The notes under the pieces were generated by a model. The model was not told the origin of the DNA, did not search any database, and saw only the letters and a list, made by a program, of their open reading frames with translations. The translations under genes and the position numbers were made by a program. Below are positions 1 through 63,661 of a DNA stretch of 64,000 nucleotides, piece by piece. The first letter of the stretch is position 1. Each line of letters starts with the position of its first letter. Source of the DNA: Blastomussa wellsi (lineage: Eukaryota; Cnidaria; Anthozoa; Scleractinia; Plerogyridae); contig OX393565.1 in assembly GCA_947652115.1 (NCBI GenBank), positions 14,683,457-14,747,456 of the forward strand. Reading direction: 5' to 3'.

Positions 1-408
1 CAGACATTTAACTTTTCTATCTGCTCAAGAAGTCTTCTTCGTTTTTTTTTTCAGTTCTGCAACACAGTTTTTGCAGATGTACTTGCTTATCGATTGGATC
101 AATAACTCGTTTCCATCCTTTCTCGAGCAATACTCTTTCGTGACTCATATCCATTAAACGACAGCACAAATTACAATATATGGACAAATTAGACACCTTT
201 ACGACTTTTGTTTTACAACGTGTAAGCTTCTCAAATTGTTGCGTGACAATTACGCGATATAATACGAAACTAGCCAATCAGAAATGAATACACACATCCT
301 TGCAAACCTTCAGGGGGTCAGAACAAGCTTTTGGGAGCCGTTGCGCAGACGGACTGTACCGAGGATTATGTGACACGTCCGGCTGCAACGCAGGCTAATC
401 GGTTTGTT

Positions 409-626
409 TCTAAAGAAACTGTGATGCTGCGTCGGTGGGAAGTATAACAATATAATTTGGTTTTATCAACTGGGTTGATAATGTCAATTGGCCACCGTAA
501 AGAGATTCAAGAGCTGACGTTTCGAGCGTTAGCCCTTCGTAGGGCTAACGCTCGAAACGTCAGCTCTTGAATCTCTTTACGGTGGCCAATTGACATTATC
601 AACCCAGTTGATAAAACCAAATTATA
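409..626. repeat. Penelope-type terminal fragments joined as an 86-bp-arm palindrome
   Basis: Bases 451-536 and 541-626 are near-perfect reverse complements separated by TCGT. Each arm matches the repeats at about 44437-44590 and 54537-54690. 409-450 matches only the outer part of those repeats (TTTCTAAAGAAACTGTG). The junction falls inside the hammerhead-like core carried by the other copies, so two ends appear joined head to head. Confidence 0.85.
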
Positions 627-1491
627 CAATCGGTTTGTTGCAGTGGTCGTACAGATTTCTATTACATTTATTGAAAAAAAAATATCCTGTAAGCACACTT
701 GAAGAAAACAAAAATTGCACACGACCAGTGTCAAAAAAATCACGCACGTTCAGTGAGCAGAAAAAAATTCCTGTTATATGGAGAAAAAATATCATGCACA
801 CATGGACCGATTACAAATTTCCTGTTCATGAAAGAGTTTGAAAAAAATTCGCGCCTGTACCAAATCACCAACACCCCTCCCCCTCCCCCTCAGAAGTCAA
901 ACGGTCCACCCTTAGCTCTTCTGTAGTTCTTTTGTAATGCTCGCGGAGGAGGCAGATATTGTAGAGCGGGATGTTTTTCTTCAGCTTGAAATTGCCTGAA
1001 AAAATCTGTCTCTTGTATAAATGCTCGTGAAGTACCTTCCATTGGTCGCTAAAAATTGCCGCAGCAGAAAGAAAAATGCCTGTGTTGTGTAACCGGCTCG
1101 CCGAAATTCCTCCTGAAAATCGACTAATGTTACCTCCGGTAGGTAGTAGATAAGCTTCGATAATCCGGATCTAGGAATATTTTAGGTGGGGGGGGGGGGA
1201 GCTGGGGTAGATTGAAATAACAATACAAAAGCTGATAAATAGAAATACTCTGTTGCAAAAGTAGAAAATAAATGGATTTCTTCATTTTACTTGTGAGTCG
1301 AGGAGCCAAAACGGGAGGGGAGTGGCTAGCCACCCATTCCATCCCCCCGGATCCGCCCCTGGATGTAGCCGAGGGTATTTGAACTGATCGATATTTTTAA
1401 AGCAAAAGATAAACCATGAATCGCATTTATTTTTTTGTCTGCGTTTTTACCCACTAAAAATTGTCGAAATAACAATATTTGTATGCGCATT
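627..1491. other. No gene seen
   Basis: AT-rich sequence with a C-rich run near 875-891 and a G run near 1188-1199. No coding pattern, tRNA or recognisable element was found. Confidence 0.5.
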
Positions 1492-1884
1492 GCCCGATTT
1501 CATACGGGGGGCACTAGTAACGAAATCCGTATATTATGGGATTATTCAACGAAGACCCACATAGTCAAAAAATGCACACCGAGAATTACAAAATCCGTAA
1601 GTTTGGTGTTAATTAGACCAATATTGAAGGAGATATAGCCATTCAAAAACTTGAAAATTTACTGAGAAATGTATGGATTGCCGGACACTTGTCCGGACTC
1701 CATATATTTCTTAGTAAATTTTGGAGTTTTTGGTAGGCTGTATCTCGTTCAATATTAGACCGATAAGCACCAAACTTGAGGATCTTGTAAAGCTCGGTGT
1801 GCTCTTTCTGAGCAGATGGGTCTTGTTTTGAATAATCCCATAATATACAGACTCGGACCCAGTTTCCCCGGTATGAAATCAGGC
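1492..1884. repeat. Imperfect foldback element, about 195-bp arms
   Basis: The halves are diverged reverse complements around a perfect centre near 1692 (CCGGACACTTGTCCGG). Both arms share TATATTATGGGATTATTCAA in opposite orientation. The divergence between arms suggests an old insertion. Confidence 0.8.
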
Positions 1885-3038
1885 TATGGTGGCTCTCGTT
1901 GGCTGATTTTATTTCACCTCTCAGAGGTGGGTGTCGGAATTCCGCTAAATAAAATATAAGCGTGAACACGTGCGGAAAAATATGTTCAAATTGGCTATCA
2001 ATGTTGCGTGTATCAAACGTCAGGCGACGTTTCGGAGGAGCGCTCTTGGCGATAAATAAATTTTTTGTCTACACAAATTTAATAAATTTTTATTTATGTA
2101 TATAGCGAAGGCTTTTAAATAAATTTCGTAAGACTTAAACTTCAATTACAGGCCTTCAGTATTTTTCAATCTTTGAAGGGGATAAAATTGAATGATTTTC
2201 AGAATATTGATTTCAAACAAAGCCGAGTCAGCCAAACAAAAGTCGCGCCAGTGTTGGCGGCTCGGTGGACATAAAAGTATCGTTACATTCGTTTTTATGA
2301 TGTTTTATTCCGAAGGTTTAGCAAAGCAAAGCCATTTTTGACAACTTATCTGCATAATGGTTTAGAACATGGCGTGGCTTCCGGTTACGGATGTTTGCCG
2401 AAGATTGTTTACGAAGATGACATCCGAAGATGACCTCCTGTAGGTCGATGTTATTTTTTGCTGACCTCTCCACACGTGAAGGCTTGTCAGAGTATTTTCT
2501 TTGGATCAAGGGCAAGCAGAAAACATTTGCAGAATTTACTACAGGAATCAATCACATATGAATTACGAATGAGGAATTTATTCAGTGGTTGTATTTAATA
2601 CAGTTGTAATCTGGCTTTCGTCTGGAATTGACCGGAACTGAGGCATTTACATGTACTCGGTAAGCGAGCTCGAGTGAGCAATACCACTTTGTTTACTCAA
2701 TGTATTACTTGTAAAAAGCTAGCTGAAACTTATATTATTTAGCTTGCATCACTTACATTTGGTGTCAAAGTAATTGAAGACTTTCAAAACTACGAAAATC
2801 AAAGCACTATCACAAATTAAACGCAGCCCGCATTTTATTCCAACCTTCTCCTGTCCTCTCGTCACGCTATTCAAAAGCGATATTTCTTGTTTACAAACAT
2901 TGACGTCACATAACAAAACACAGAACACAGAACAAAAGAAGTCATTGTTTCAACAGCCAATTAGGTTAAAAAAAATAGTAAGGTTATATCACAAGGCAAC
3001 CACAACAATTGAGTAAAATAAATTCTTACTCACATGGT
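1885..3038. other. No gene seen
   Basis: AT-rich upstream DNA. No exon with conserved protein motifs was found on either strand. Confidence 0.4.
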
Positions 3039-3890
3039 TAGCCTGCAAAGCAGGCGGTTTTTGTGGGGAGAATGCTTTGAAAAGAGCGATCAAGAAAGAC
3101 CGTCTGCCATTTTGAGCGCGCGAACACTGGGGAGAGGAAAAAACGAGAAGAGGGAGGGGGAAGGGTGGAGGGTGCAAATTTTGTTATCGCTGTTTTCGAA
3201 GCATTCTCCCCAAAAAACCACCTGCTTTGCAGGCTATCAAATGGCTTGTTTCCTGTATTTATTGCGTTTAGTTTGGGTTTAGTTGAAAGATGCGACAGCA
3301 CTGTTGTCGAGTGCTGAGCTAGTGTTTTGTGCACGAGCTGATCTGGATTATGCAAATTTTGTCCTAAATTATAATATATAGATTTAGCCAAGCCTAAAAG
3401 TGGAGCTCCACATTTTTGCTGGTTCTTGATAATTTCTCTGAAATTTATAAGAATTAGTCAACTCCAATTGCAGAATTTCTGCTGAGATTGACCATAAAAA
3501 ATTTAAAAAATGCTACCAGAAGGACCTGGACCTGGGCCCACGATCAATGAAGAAAACCAATGCCTGGTAAGCGGTCAACTTCAAAACAGCAGGTTGCCTT
3601 GATGAGTTCTAAATCTGAGCCCATGATCTGGTCATGTGATACTGGTCAGTGGCTACCTCATTTTGAAAGCTGTCAATTGACCATAACATGGATGTCCAAT
3701 ACCAAAGATGTAAGCTGGTAAGGCTGACAAGGTATTGACAAGGCATGGCTGCCCCAATGGCCACCGTTTTGTGTGACTTGTCATCATCAGCGTTGTTGTA
3801 GGGCACATGTGCCCGCAGTCCATGCTACTGTCCATGTCGACCATGAAAACTTGAATGCATGGTTCTCCTATTTCTATGCATGCACGATTG
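2990..3890. repeat. Dispersed repeat family, copy A
   Basis: Shared blocks include GCCAAGCCTAAAA, CAACTCCAATTGCAGAA, GTCATGTGATACTGG and GCATGGTTCTCCT. The same order of blocks recurs at 10385-10815 and 37326-38705. Partial inverted copies occur at 6425-6600 and about 33205-33345. No coding capacity was seen; the class is unknown. Confidence 0.75.
3039..3236. mobile_element. MITE with about 40-bp TIRs
   Basis: The ends TAGCCTGCAAAGCAGG and CCTGCTTTGCAGGCTA are exact reverse complements, and the complementarity continues through GGGGAGAATGCTT. The interior is purine-rich and has no gene. It interrupts a dispersed repeat whose uninterrupted counterpart lies near 6470-6600. Confidence 0.85.
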
Positions 3891-3894
3891 TCCT

Positions 3895-5710
3895 TCTCCT
3901 ATGATAATACTGATCCAAATAATTATGGGCCAATTTCTTTGCTGTCTAATTTCAACAGAATCTTTGAAAAATTGATTTTCAAGAGAATGGAATCTTTCAT
4001 TGAACAAAATAATCTGTTTTCTCCATCTCAATATGACTTTTGTAAAACACTCTCAGCTCAGCATGCAGTTTTGGATATTGTGAGTACCATACAAAAAAAC
4101 ATGGACAAACGCTTATTCTCGTGTGGAGTTTTTATTGACGTAAAGAAGGCTTTTGACACTGTAGATCATAAAATCCTACTGCATAAGCTGGATCACTATG
4201 GATTCCGTGGTGACATCAACAAATGGTTTTCTGCTTATCTACAAGGTCGAACACAAACAACTCTTTAATTCGTATATATCTGCTAGAAAAGATACTACTT
4301 GTGGTGTGCCGCAAGGCTCCGTCTTGGGCCTACTACTTTTCCTAATCTATATTAATGATATTCAAGAATCTTCTGAAAAGCTCAAGTTTTTCCTGTTTGC
4401 TGATGACACGAATATCCTATTTGCTGACAAAAATCTTAGGTCACTGGAGTTAATTGTAAACCAGGAACTCTGCAAACTGTATGATTGGCTAACGGCGAAT
4501 ACATTAACCCTGAATATAAAAAAAAACAAATTTCATCGTATTTTTTCCTGCTCAAAGAAAACTCACTTACCAACCTAAAATTATGATATTTGATTACGAG
4601 CAAAATAGAAATGTAGCTTTCGATTTCGATATCTAGGGATCCTAATAGACCAATTTCGATATTTTAAAATTCGACCTAAAACAATAGACCTCAGTACGAG
4701 GCTCCGGGGTATAAATTATAGAGTTTGTGGGATTTATTCCCCGGAGCCTCGCAGTGATGTCTATTGTTTTAGGCTGAATATTAAAATATCGAAATTGGTC
4801 TATTGATAATAACTTATCTTGGTAACACCATATTGATCATATAGTAATTAAAATAAGCAGAACCATAGGTTTAATATCTAAACTAAGACATTTTGTTCCA
4901 AAACACACTCTTATAAATATCCATCGATCCCTTATTGCACCTTATTTAAGCTATGGTCTGATAGCTTGGGGCCAAGCATGTAAATCATATCCTGATAAGC
5001 TTCTCAAGCTGCAAAAACGAGCTCTCCGCCTCATTCATTTTCTGACCACAAACAGCGTGCAATTCCTCTATTTTCCGATGCCGGCATCTTACCACTACAA
5101 TTTTCTTATTATGAACTTACAGCTAACCTGATGTTTGACATTAGACACAGAAATGCACCTAGAAATATTCGAGACCTGTTTCAAGACATTTCTAATTTTC
5201 ACTCCTATAAAACCCGATCCTCTGCTTTGAACAATTTTTACACACAAAGACTCTCTATTCAACTAAACTTGTTTTCTAGAATTGGAACAACAATTTGGAA
5301 TGAGATGCCTCTTGCATTAAGAAACCTTTCAAAATATGACGTAGAAAGAAAAATAAAAAAGTACTTTTCGATATCCTTACTTTGGAAGCATCATTCAAAA
5401 GGTCAAGCTTTATTAAAATTTTATTATATCTTTAGAATAATATAGTGTAGTCTTAATTGTGTTATTCCAGATTTAGATCTATTAAGAATTTCTGTAAAAA
5501 TAAGATATCTAATAGCTCTTTCTCCTAATATGGTACTAATTAACTTGCAAACTTAATTTTATAATTTATACACTCGTAGTTCTTGATTTCCTGTAAACTT
5601 GTCTACCTACTCTCTTTAGTTATGACATGACCCACCTAGATTAGCATCTGCTACCTGTGGGCATGTCCAATTTGTACCTATTAGAAAAAAAATAAAGAAC
5701 TGAACTGAAC
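3895..5710 (+). pseudogene. 5'-truncated non-LTR retrotransposon (CR1/jockey-like reverse transcriptase)
   Basis: A reverse-transcriptase relic. In frame pieces: NNYGPISLLSNFNRIFEKL and KKAFDTVDH (to about 4262), then after a frameshift GVPQGSVLGLLLFLIYINDI and FADDTN (to about 4578), then RYLG, then RALRLIH-type and NLSKYDV-type 3' segments (to 5445). The catalytic Asp pair of FADD is intact but the frame is broken at least twice, and a MITE lies in the middle. The 3' end runs to an A-rich stretch and short ACTGA repeats near 5683-5711. It starts mid-domain, the usual result of incomplete reverse transcription. Confidence 0.85.
4646..4802. mobile_element. 157-bp MITE nested in the LINE
   Basis: TAGACCAATTTCGATATTTT and AAAATATCGAAATTGGTCTA are exact reverse complements; an inner pair GAGGCTCCGGGG and CCCCGGAGCCTC also matches. 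Removing it reunites the LINE codons on either side (LGIL with IDNN). Confidence 0.88.
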
Positions 5711-5910
5711 TCCTATGGTTATAGGGCTCTGTTTTACAGCCATTCGGGCCACTGGAGCTCCGCTAATAAAACAACAAGGGAGGCAACTTTTCACAAAACT
5801 ACCAAGCAAAAGCTCTTCCTTGACCAGGATTGCACCATCTGCCATCATCTTTTGACTGAGTAGAGAAGGATTGTGTTCGGGCAAACATATCTTTGTGGGG
5901 TGGGTAGCGT

Positions 5911-6141
5911 GGTGGTGGAGAAAACATTGACCCCCAGTCCATGGACTATCCTGATGGACTACCCAAATAGACTACCCTAAAATGGACTACCCCTAAAAAC
6001 TCTTAAAAAATGTTTTTAAAGGTTGTCCATATTTGGGTAGTCCATTTAAAATCATTTTTTAAGAGTTTTTAGTGGTGGCCAATTTTAGGGTAGTCCAAAG
6101 GGGTAATCCATGGACTGGGGGTCAGTGTTTTGTCCACCACC
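5911..6141. repeat. Foldback MITE, 231 bp
   Basis: The ends GGTGGTGGAGAAAACATTGA and TCAGTGTTTTGTCCACCACC pair with few mismatches. The arms include GACCCCCAGTCCATGGA and its complement, and the motif GGGTAGTCCAT recurs inside. Confidence 0.85.
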
Positions 6142-7117
6142 GAGCAGCATAAATGATTTGCTCTTGATGGTGCATAAAATTATGACGTTTTGTCAGAAGG
6201 TAACGGGTCACAGATGTTGCGAAAAAATCTGGAGGAACACAGCTAAAAGAGGGCTAAAATTCTGGCTGTAAATTGTGTCTTTTCAGGAAACTTTCAGGTT
6301 AGCATATTCACAAATTATCCAGTTTTCTTTTGAGTCCATTTCGGTTTTGAAAAGGCCAAGAAGACAGTTTGAAGCAATTTAGCTCGGCATGTTCAAATCG
6401 CTTCATGAAAAAGTTGCCTCCCTTATTTTTTTATTATATTGTAGGACAAAGTTTGCATAAATTTATTCAGATCAGCTTGTGCACAAAACACTAGCTCAGC
6501 ACACGACAACAGTGCTGTCACGTCTTTCAACTAAACCCGAGCTAAATGCAATAAAAACAACACAGCTGGAAACAAACCATGTGAGTAAGAATACATCCCT
6601 ATGGTTATATATTCAAAAATTCATTGGTGGAATTCAACTCTTTTTCTTTATGTTTCATGTTTGTTTTCTTTCGTGATTATTATAAAGAGAAAGACTTCTT
6701 CCAAAGATGAGCTGCTTTATATAGACACAGTGTCTTTGATAGAGTATTTTCGCATGATGTCACGGCAGCCATGTTGGTGACCCAAAGCAATCCTCCGGGA
6801 ATTCAACTCTATTGTTATGAAAATATCATCTTCTGTTTCAGCAATACAATATGGCTGCTTGTCGCGTGTGTAAAAATAGTCTATAAATTAATAATAACTA
6901 GCCTTTCTTTTTATGTGCAGCAGACTCAAGCATAGACTTGAAAATTTGTTGTGTATAATTAAGTGCAAGCGTAGGTCATGTGGAACTACATACTATGTCT
7001 TCTATTGGAATTTTATCACACATTTTGTAAATAAGTATGTATGCCAATCAATATTGAATTATTCAAATGATAATTATGCAAAATTTAATTATAGGGAGAT
7101 TGAAACTGGAACTGAAG
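6142..7117. other. Upstream region of the ABCC4-like gene
   Basis: 6425-6600 is an inverted partial copy of the 2990-3890 repeat without its MITE. 6735-6865 resembles a short dispersed repeat with a CGGCAGCCATGTTGG core. Nothing here can be named as a promoter; an acceptor-like site ends at 7094, so a 5' non-coding exon may lie upstream. Confidence 0.45.
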
Positions 7118-56559
<49,442 letters not shown>

Positions 56560-58264
56560 TACAGAATGAATTCACTTGGGTGACTCCGAGCTTTTATCGC
56601 GGATATTCAATAGGATGTGATAGTCTTCTTGTATAGTGCTATTTCTTTTTATTCACGGTCACATGATACACGTGATAAATTCTCTCTTTCGTGGTTTTAA
56701 GACAGCATTTTCTAAACGAACAGAGGACTGGGTACGAAGGTCTAAAATCGATTGGGTTCAATTGGGTTGAAAAGTGAATCCTACCACACGAAAGAGTATC
56801 CAAGCCTTAGTCAGACTGTGAAATGAGAGAGTTTATTATGGAATGGAGGGGAGACGCCTCTTGAATACCAGATTTTCAAAAGTTTACTGTCTTTGTGTTT
56901 AACCTGATAACACTCAAATTTGGCAAACCTACTAATGTTTGAATGCTCTTTCCGGTCACAAGCTTAATTTATCGATTCATTGGGTTTTAAATATTCGCTC
57001 CCAGTTCCCTGATCGTTTAGAAAATGGCTAATAGGAAAGTGTTTAAATAATAGCTCCAACAAGCACGTTTAATTCATTTTAAGATAAACTCTAAAACAAA
57101 ACCGTAGTTAGAAACCCGGAATTAAGCTTCTGTTTATTTTAAAATATTTTATTTCGCATAACTTGGACGTTACTTGTTTAAGTGCTTTAGTTAATTTCTG
57201 AATTTGGGTTTAACTTGATTTATTTATCACCAGTTTACATTGTGTATCGTACTTCCAATACGTCAATTCGGCCAATTCCCAGGTCGTTCTCGGTGTTTAC
57301 GACTAGCCAAGAAGTCCGAAGTCTGAAGCAATGACATTAAATCGTAAAGGTCGCAACACACGAGGGGACCGTTCGTAGGGACTGGTCTAGACAGTGTTCA
57401 CACAAGGTTTTGTCGGGAGTCGTGTCGTGGCATCGACGGTGAAGGAATTAACCGCAACAATTCCGACGCACGCAGTGCAGCAAGGAACTCACTTCAATAG
57501 GCAACAAACACACAAAGCAGCGATCGTTGAGTAATTCGAATTCGGGGGTTTCTTCCCCTCAATCGACGACTTCTTCACAATGTCATCTCGCCACGCGAAG
57601 AACACGGCCCCTCGAGCCAAGACTTATAGGCAAAAAGGGGGGATACCCCACACCCCCTCCACGACTCGCAAGTCACAAGTCACGTGGGACAACAAACGCG
57701 CATAAAAGCGCGAGCCGAGCAATGGCAGTTCAATCGTTTTTCATGGGCTGCCTCTTCACAAAGTCAAGACATGGAACAAGCAATGAATGTAAACCAGGAA
57801 GAGATTGGGGTCGACATCGACAACAGCACGGCTGCAGCAACGGGAAACGCCGGCCATATTTGCTCGAACTCGACGTCACACCATGATGTCACGTCGTATT
57901 TTGGCCGCGCGATTCAATTTGCCATTTTGAAGGCAAAAATGTGTAACTTTCAGCGCTTGTAAAATCGACAATTTTCATTGTAGTATTCTCAAACTTTGGA
58001 ATTGGGCATTTCAAATAGTAAATTTTTCAATTATGCAAAAACAAATTTCGCTTCATAGGCACTTTAAGAATCTCGATGTCTTTTTCCCTAGATATTGTTA
58101 TTTTTCTTGCTGTTGTTAAAAAAACAGGAGAGAAATAAATTTGTTTAAATTGCACTTCCGTCGTCGCGTGATTTTTTCCACTTCCGGTCCGAAAAAACAA
58201 CAAAATGGCGGTCTCGCGGGACGATCCGTGACGTCATTGACTCACTGGAGATACTCCCGGGTGG
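56560..58264. other. Downstream region of the ABCC4-like gene
   Basis: 3' flank without a clear polyadenylation site near the stop. 57527-57962 has overlapping open frames of low complexity that I do not recognise. About 57880-58080 resembles a dispersed repeat by its composition only. Confidence 0.35.
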
Positions 58265-58556
58265 TCATTCTCGCCTCCCGAGCCGATTGTCCCTCTTAGC
58301 CGGCTGGGCCTGTACACGAGGAACAAGTGACTCTGGGGACACATGGTTTGATCCGCTGAAATCAAACAAAGGAAGTACAATCACATCAGCCATTTCAAAA
58401 GTGCTAACGATAAAGGATTTTAAAACGGCTGATGTGACTGGACTTCCTTTGTTTGATTTCAGCGAATCAAATCGTGTGTCCCCAGAGCCACTTGTTCCTC
58501 GTGCACAGGTCCAACCGGCTAAGAGGGACAAGCGGCTCTGGGGACGAGAATGCCGG
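58265..58556. repeat. Hairpin element, about 135-bp arms
   Basis: Arms share GACTCTGGGGACACATGGTT, GAAATCAAACAAAGGAAGT and ACATCAGCC with complements on the right. The centre is near 58408. Confidence 0.88.
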
Positions 58557-60168
58557 GAGGTTTTTCAAGGTTTCTCGGCCAGTCCCCCTGCCTTTCTTTC
58601 CTGTCGGTCATCTTGGATGAAATCAAGTGACTACATCGTGAGACAAACGATAACGCCTTAATTACTATGTTGTTTTTGTTGGCAATTTTTCAAGAGGTTT
58701 CTTTCATTGCTTGTTTTTTCGGCAGTTTTAATGGAAAGCAGTGGTTTCGGTCTCCTCCAAACAGAAAATGGACAAACGATAACACTGAGACGAAGACTGA
58801 AGATACGCCAAGGCCACGATCCGAACTTCATGGCATCCAGAGTCTGGATTCCGAGCTAAGATTATCAGCTAATCCGTGATCCACTGCATTTTCGAAATCC
58901 GCGAATCCGCTGAAATCCGTAATCAGGGTGCTTTTTGTTCTGAAGATTTTTTACTTCGAGTCGCTGTCTCAACCCTTCAAGCGGAAGGATTACCATACGA
59001 ACCGCAACTGTTATCGCCATGGTGAATACCGTTTACTGATTTACGAATTAAACTACATATCATAAACTGGAAACCGCTTTTCAAAGCATCAATCAACTTG
59101 TGCAGTAGGTATTTTAATAAGTGCCTATGGACACAGTTTTAGCGTTTGATGGTAGTTTGATATGTTTATTTTTCAAAGACGCAAAAAACAAATAAAGTTG
59201 AAAAGAGAAAAATCCAACTTTTTGCTGCTCAAAAATGCGTCTCCTCAAACGCGGCTCTAATTTCTGGGTAGACTGCGGAGTGGGTCAAGTTATCAAAGTT
59301 GTGTCGTAGAAACGATGATAATAGGAACGGCTGCCTCCAGATGGTTTATGAGTTCAATCTGTGAACACTGTCTCTGTTTGATAAGATAACAAAAATCACA
59401 ATAAAATATAATATAATAAAATAAAGTTCTCACAATAAAATCTAAAATCAGGGATAATTCGTTACAATATATTGCGATACAAAATCAATTTTAGTTGTAA
59501 CGTTGAGGTTCGATAAAGCTTTTCTGTTGAATTCCAAGTAACAGCTCAGTTTGGGGGTAAGTCAACTATTAAACACCTGGAAAATGTTTATAAAATACTG
59601 ACAGTTTTCGCCGACTAATTAGCCATCGTAGGGTGGATGGTTGGAACGAAAATACATGTAGATCAGGTATATATTGCAAGTATGCCAAGTTACTCCGAGT
59701 GGGAACGTCGATAGCCCTTTTCGTGGTTAACTTCCCTCTGCATTACCATAAACTGAACGTGGATTTCTGAGATGCCTTACCCTCAGAACAAATCCTGGTG
59801 CACAACCTTTCATATGGCTTGCAGGTTGCTCGTTTATCGCCTTGCAAGTCAACCGTATTTCCACATGAATGTCTCAATTTCAAACAGAGGCAAAAAGCAA
59901 ATTAGAAATAGCTAGAAGCTTGTTGCAACTACCTTGCTCTTGTTTTTAAGAAGTCCGCAAAGCGTTCGGAGAGTACTATTACCTAGTGTGAGAGCCGTTA
60001 CTTTCGGAATGCTAAAGTAATTGTGGGTGTGTTTTGAATTGAAATAACATACAATCGGGAACATTTGATCTATTCATCTGATTACAGTCGAACTAAGTGA
60101 AGCGTACCCCTCTGGAGTACATTAATGAATTGATTATTGGTAAACTGAACCCGTTATTCGTTTCAATG

Positions 60169-60629
60169 TTGCATTCGGTTTCAAAAGGAGCCGCTCAATG
60201 CTCAACTCAAAGACGATTTTTGATTGGACTAGGACTGGCTATTTACATCTCGTAGAACTTGCAGAAATTCTTATTCGTGTAAATGGTGGGAAGAAAAGAG
60301 TTTTCTGGCGAAGCTCTTACAAGTTTTTCGTGAATATTTTCACGTGGCTCACTTCCGCCACGGGAAAAAGTAGTCAAGGTTCCGTACGTACCGTTGAAAA
60401 TCGCCAATTGCTTTCCTAACATTATGCGCTGCCACTTGCAAGTCACGAATTTCCCATCTGAATTTGTTTGAGAGGTTTCCCAAGCGCGTGAATTCGGCCG
60501 TGCAAGTTAGTTCCTTGCAACCATTTTGAAAAGGAAACAATAATTCCATATAAGGAGCATCTCGCCTAGTCCAATCAAAACTCGACTTTGATTTGAGCAC
60601 TGATGTGCGCCTTTTCAAACCGAATGCAA
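60169..60629. mobile_element. Inner MITE
   Basis: TTGCATTCGGTTT and AAACCGAATGCAA form the ends. TTGATTGGACTAGG and CCTAGTCCAATCAA pair inside. 461 bp, no gene. Confidence 0.8.
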
Positions 60630-60642
60630 TATTTAGTTCTTA

Positions 60643-60727
60643 TTAACTGAGCTTAGTCGGTCTGTATGGGAGAATCTTGACCGAGGTCGTCAAGATTCTC
60701 CCATACAGACCGACTAAGTTCGGTTAA
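60643..60727. repeat. TTAA-bounded 85-bp hairpin
   Basis: TTAACTGAGCTTAGTCGGTC pairs with the right arm ending GGTTAA. A nearly perfect stem of about 38 bp surrounds a 5-base loop. Confidence 0.9.
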
Positions 60728-61086
60728 TAAGATGTTTATTATATGGCCAAACGGAAACTTAAATTTGCTTAACGACACTGCTTCGTTCTCGCTGACATTT
60801 TGTTTGCGAACGGCGATGAGCTGAACTTAAATTTGCAAAAATTCGGTCCTATCTTTACTTTTTATTCTTGTCAAGCTTTTATAATTTCCCATTTAGTAGT
60901 TTAGACAAAAAGTAGACAATGTGTTCCTGTTTTGTTTGTAACGTTCTGACCCCAAACTGCAACCGGTCTAGATACCGGTCAAGATGGGGAAATCTAGACC
61001 GTGGTCAATATCCATTTTAGCCAATCAAATTCGTGAATTCGCTAGTTTCCAGTCCACGTGAGACACGGCCATATAATAATAACGGC

Positions 61087-61235
61087 AGACTCGTACCCAG
61101 TCGCTATTTATGGGTTCAGGGAATGAGAGAGCATTGGATACTAGGGAAAACTGAGGCGCGCGGGGTGTCAGTTTTCCCTAGTTCCCTATGCTCTCTCATC
61201 CCTGAACCCATAAATAGCGACTGGGTACGAGTCTG
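61087..61235. repeat. 149-bp hairpin element
   Basis: CAGACTCGTACCCAGTCGCT and its complement form the ends; arms of about 65 bp with an 18-bp loop. Confidence 0.92.
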
Positions 61236-61506
61236 GAACAACGGGTTCAATTTTCCAATAATCAATTCACTAATGTATTCTTGGGGGGTACGCTTCACCT
61301 GCTTTCACTGTAACAAACTTTTTGGGTTATACTATATACTACTGTATTGTGTAACTATCTAACACCTGTTTAGTCGCGCACGACATTGCAAAAGACGAAA
61401 TGACCTTGCATTAAATGACAGAGTTCGATGAATTGCAAATAAGTATATCCATGTGATGTGTTTTGACGTATATAAGGTAGAGCAAGCTATGGAAACGTCA
61501 GTTAAC

Positions 61507-63278
<1,772 letters not shown>

Positions 63279-63661
63279 CTGATAACAGCACCATAAATGT
63301 TTATTAATTCTTATAAAAGCCTAAGGTTTAAACAGGTGTATTTCTTTCTTATTATTCAACTTTCATACACTGTACGAAATTCCGATTTTCTAGTTGGCTG
63401 ATTTGTAGGGCGATGTAGCAGCTTTCCTAACATATAATGTGATTGGTTTGATACCCTAGCCCTAAACAAAAGACTCAAAAATTGAAACAATGACTTTGTA
63501 TTGAAAACAATAGAAGCTGCTTACAATAACAAACAAAAGTAGTTTTGGATAGCTGCTACAATACCCGATTTGTACCACGTGATACTGGGTTGTGACGAAA
63601 CAACCACCTTGACGTGACGTGTAGCCGTGGTGTAAATTCAACACACCACTGTCATTACACC

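Larger units (their letters stand above)
60097..61298. mobile_element. TIR element, 1.2 kb, with nested hairpins
   Basis: GTGAAGCGTACCCCTCTGGA on the left and GGGGGGTACGCTTCAC on the right pair, and the match continues through ATTAATGAATTGATTATTGG and its complement for about 65 bp. It contains the three inner elements listed separately. Confidence 0.8.

Noticed and set aside
17..277. Minus-strand 86-codon open frame with several Cys
   Set aside because: No recognised family, no splice context and no conserved motif; could be chance.
7067..7117. In-frame ATGs upstream of the chosen start of the ABCC4-like gene
   Set aside because: They precede an acceptor-like site ending at 7094 and encode an atypical MIIMQNLII segment; likely intronic or 5' UTR.
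57527..57962. Two overlapping plus-strand open frames downstream of the transporter
   Set aside because: Composition and neighbouring repeat-like DNA suggest a mobile or repetitive origin; no domain seen.
58265..58661. Two open frames on opposite strands with the same MSLLAGW start
   Set aside because: They are the two arms of one hairpin element read on either strand, not genes.
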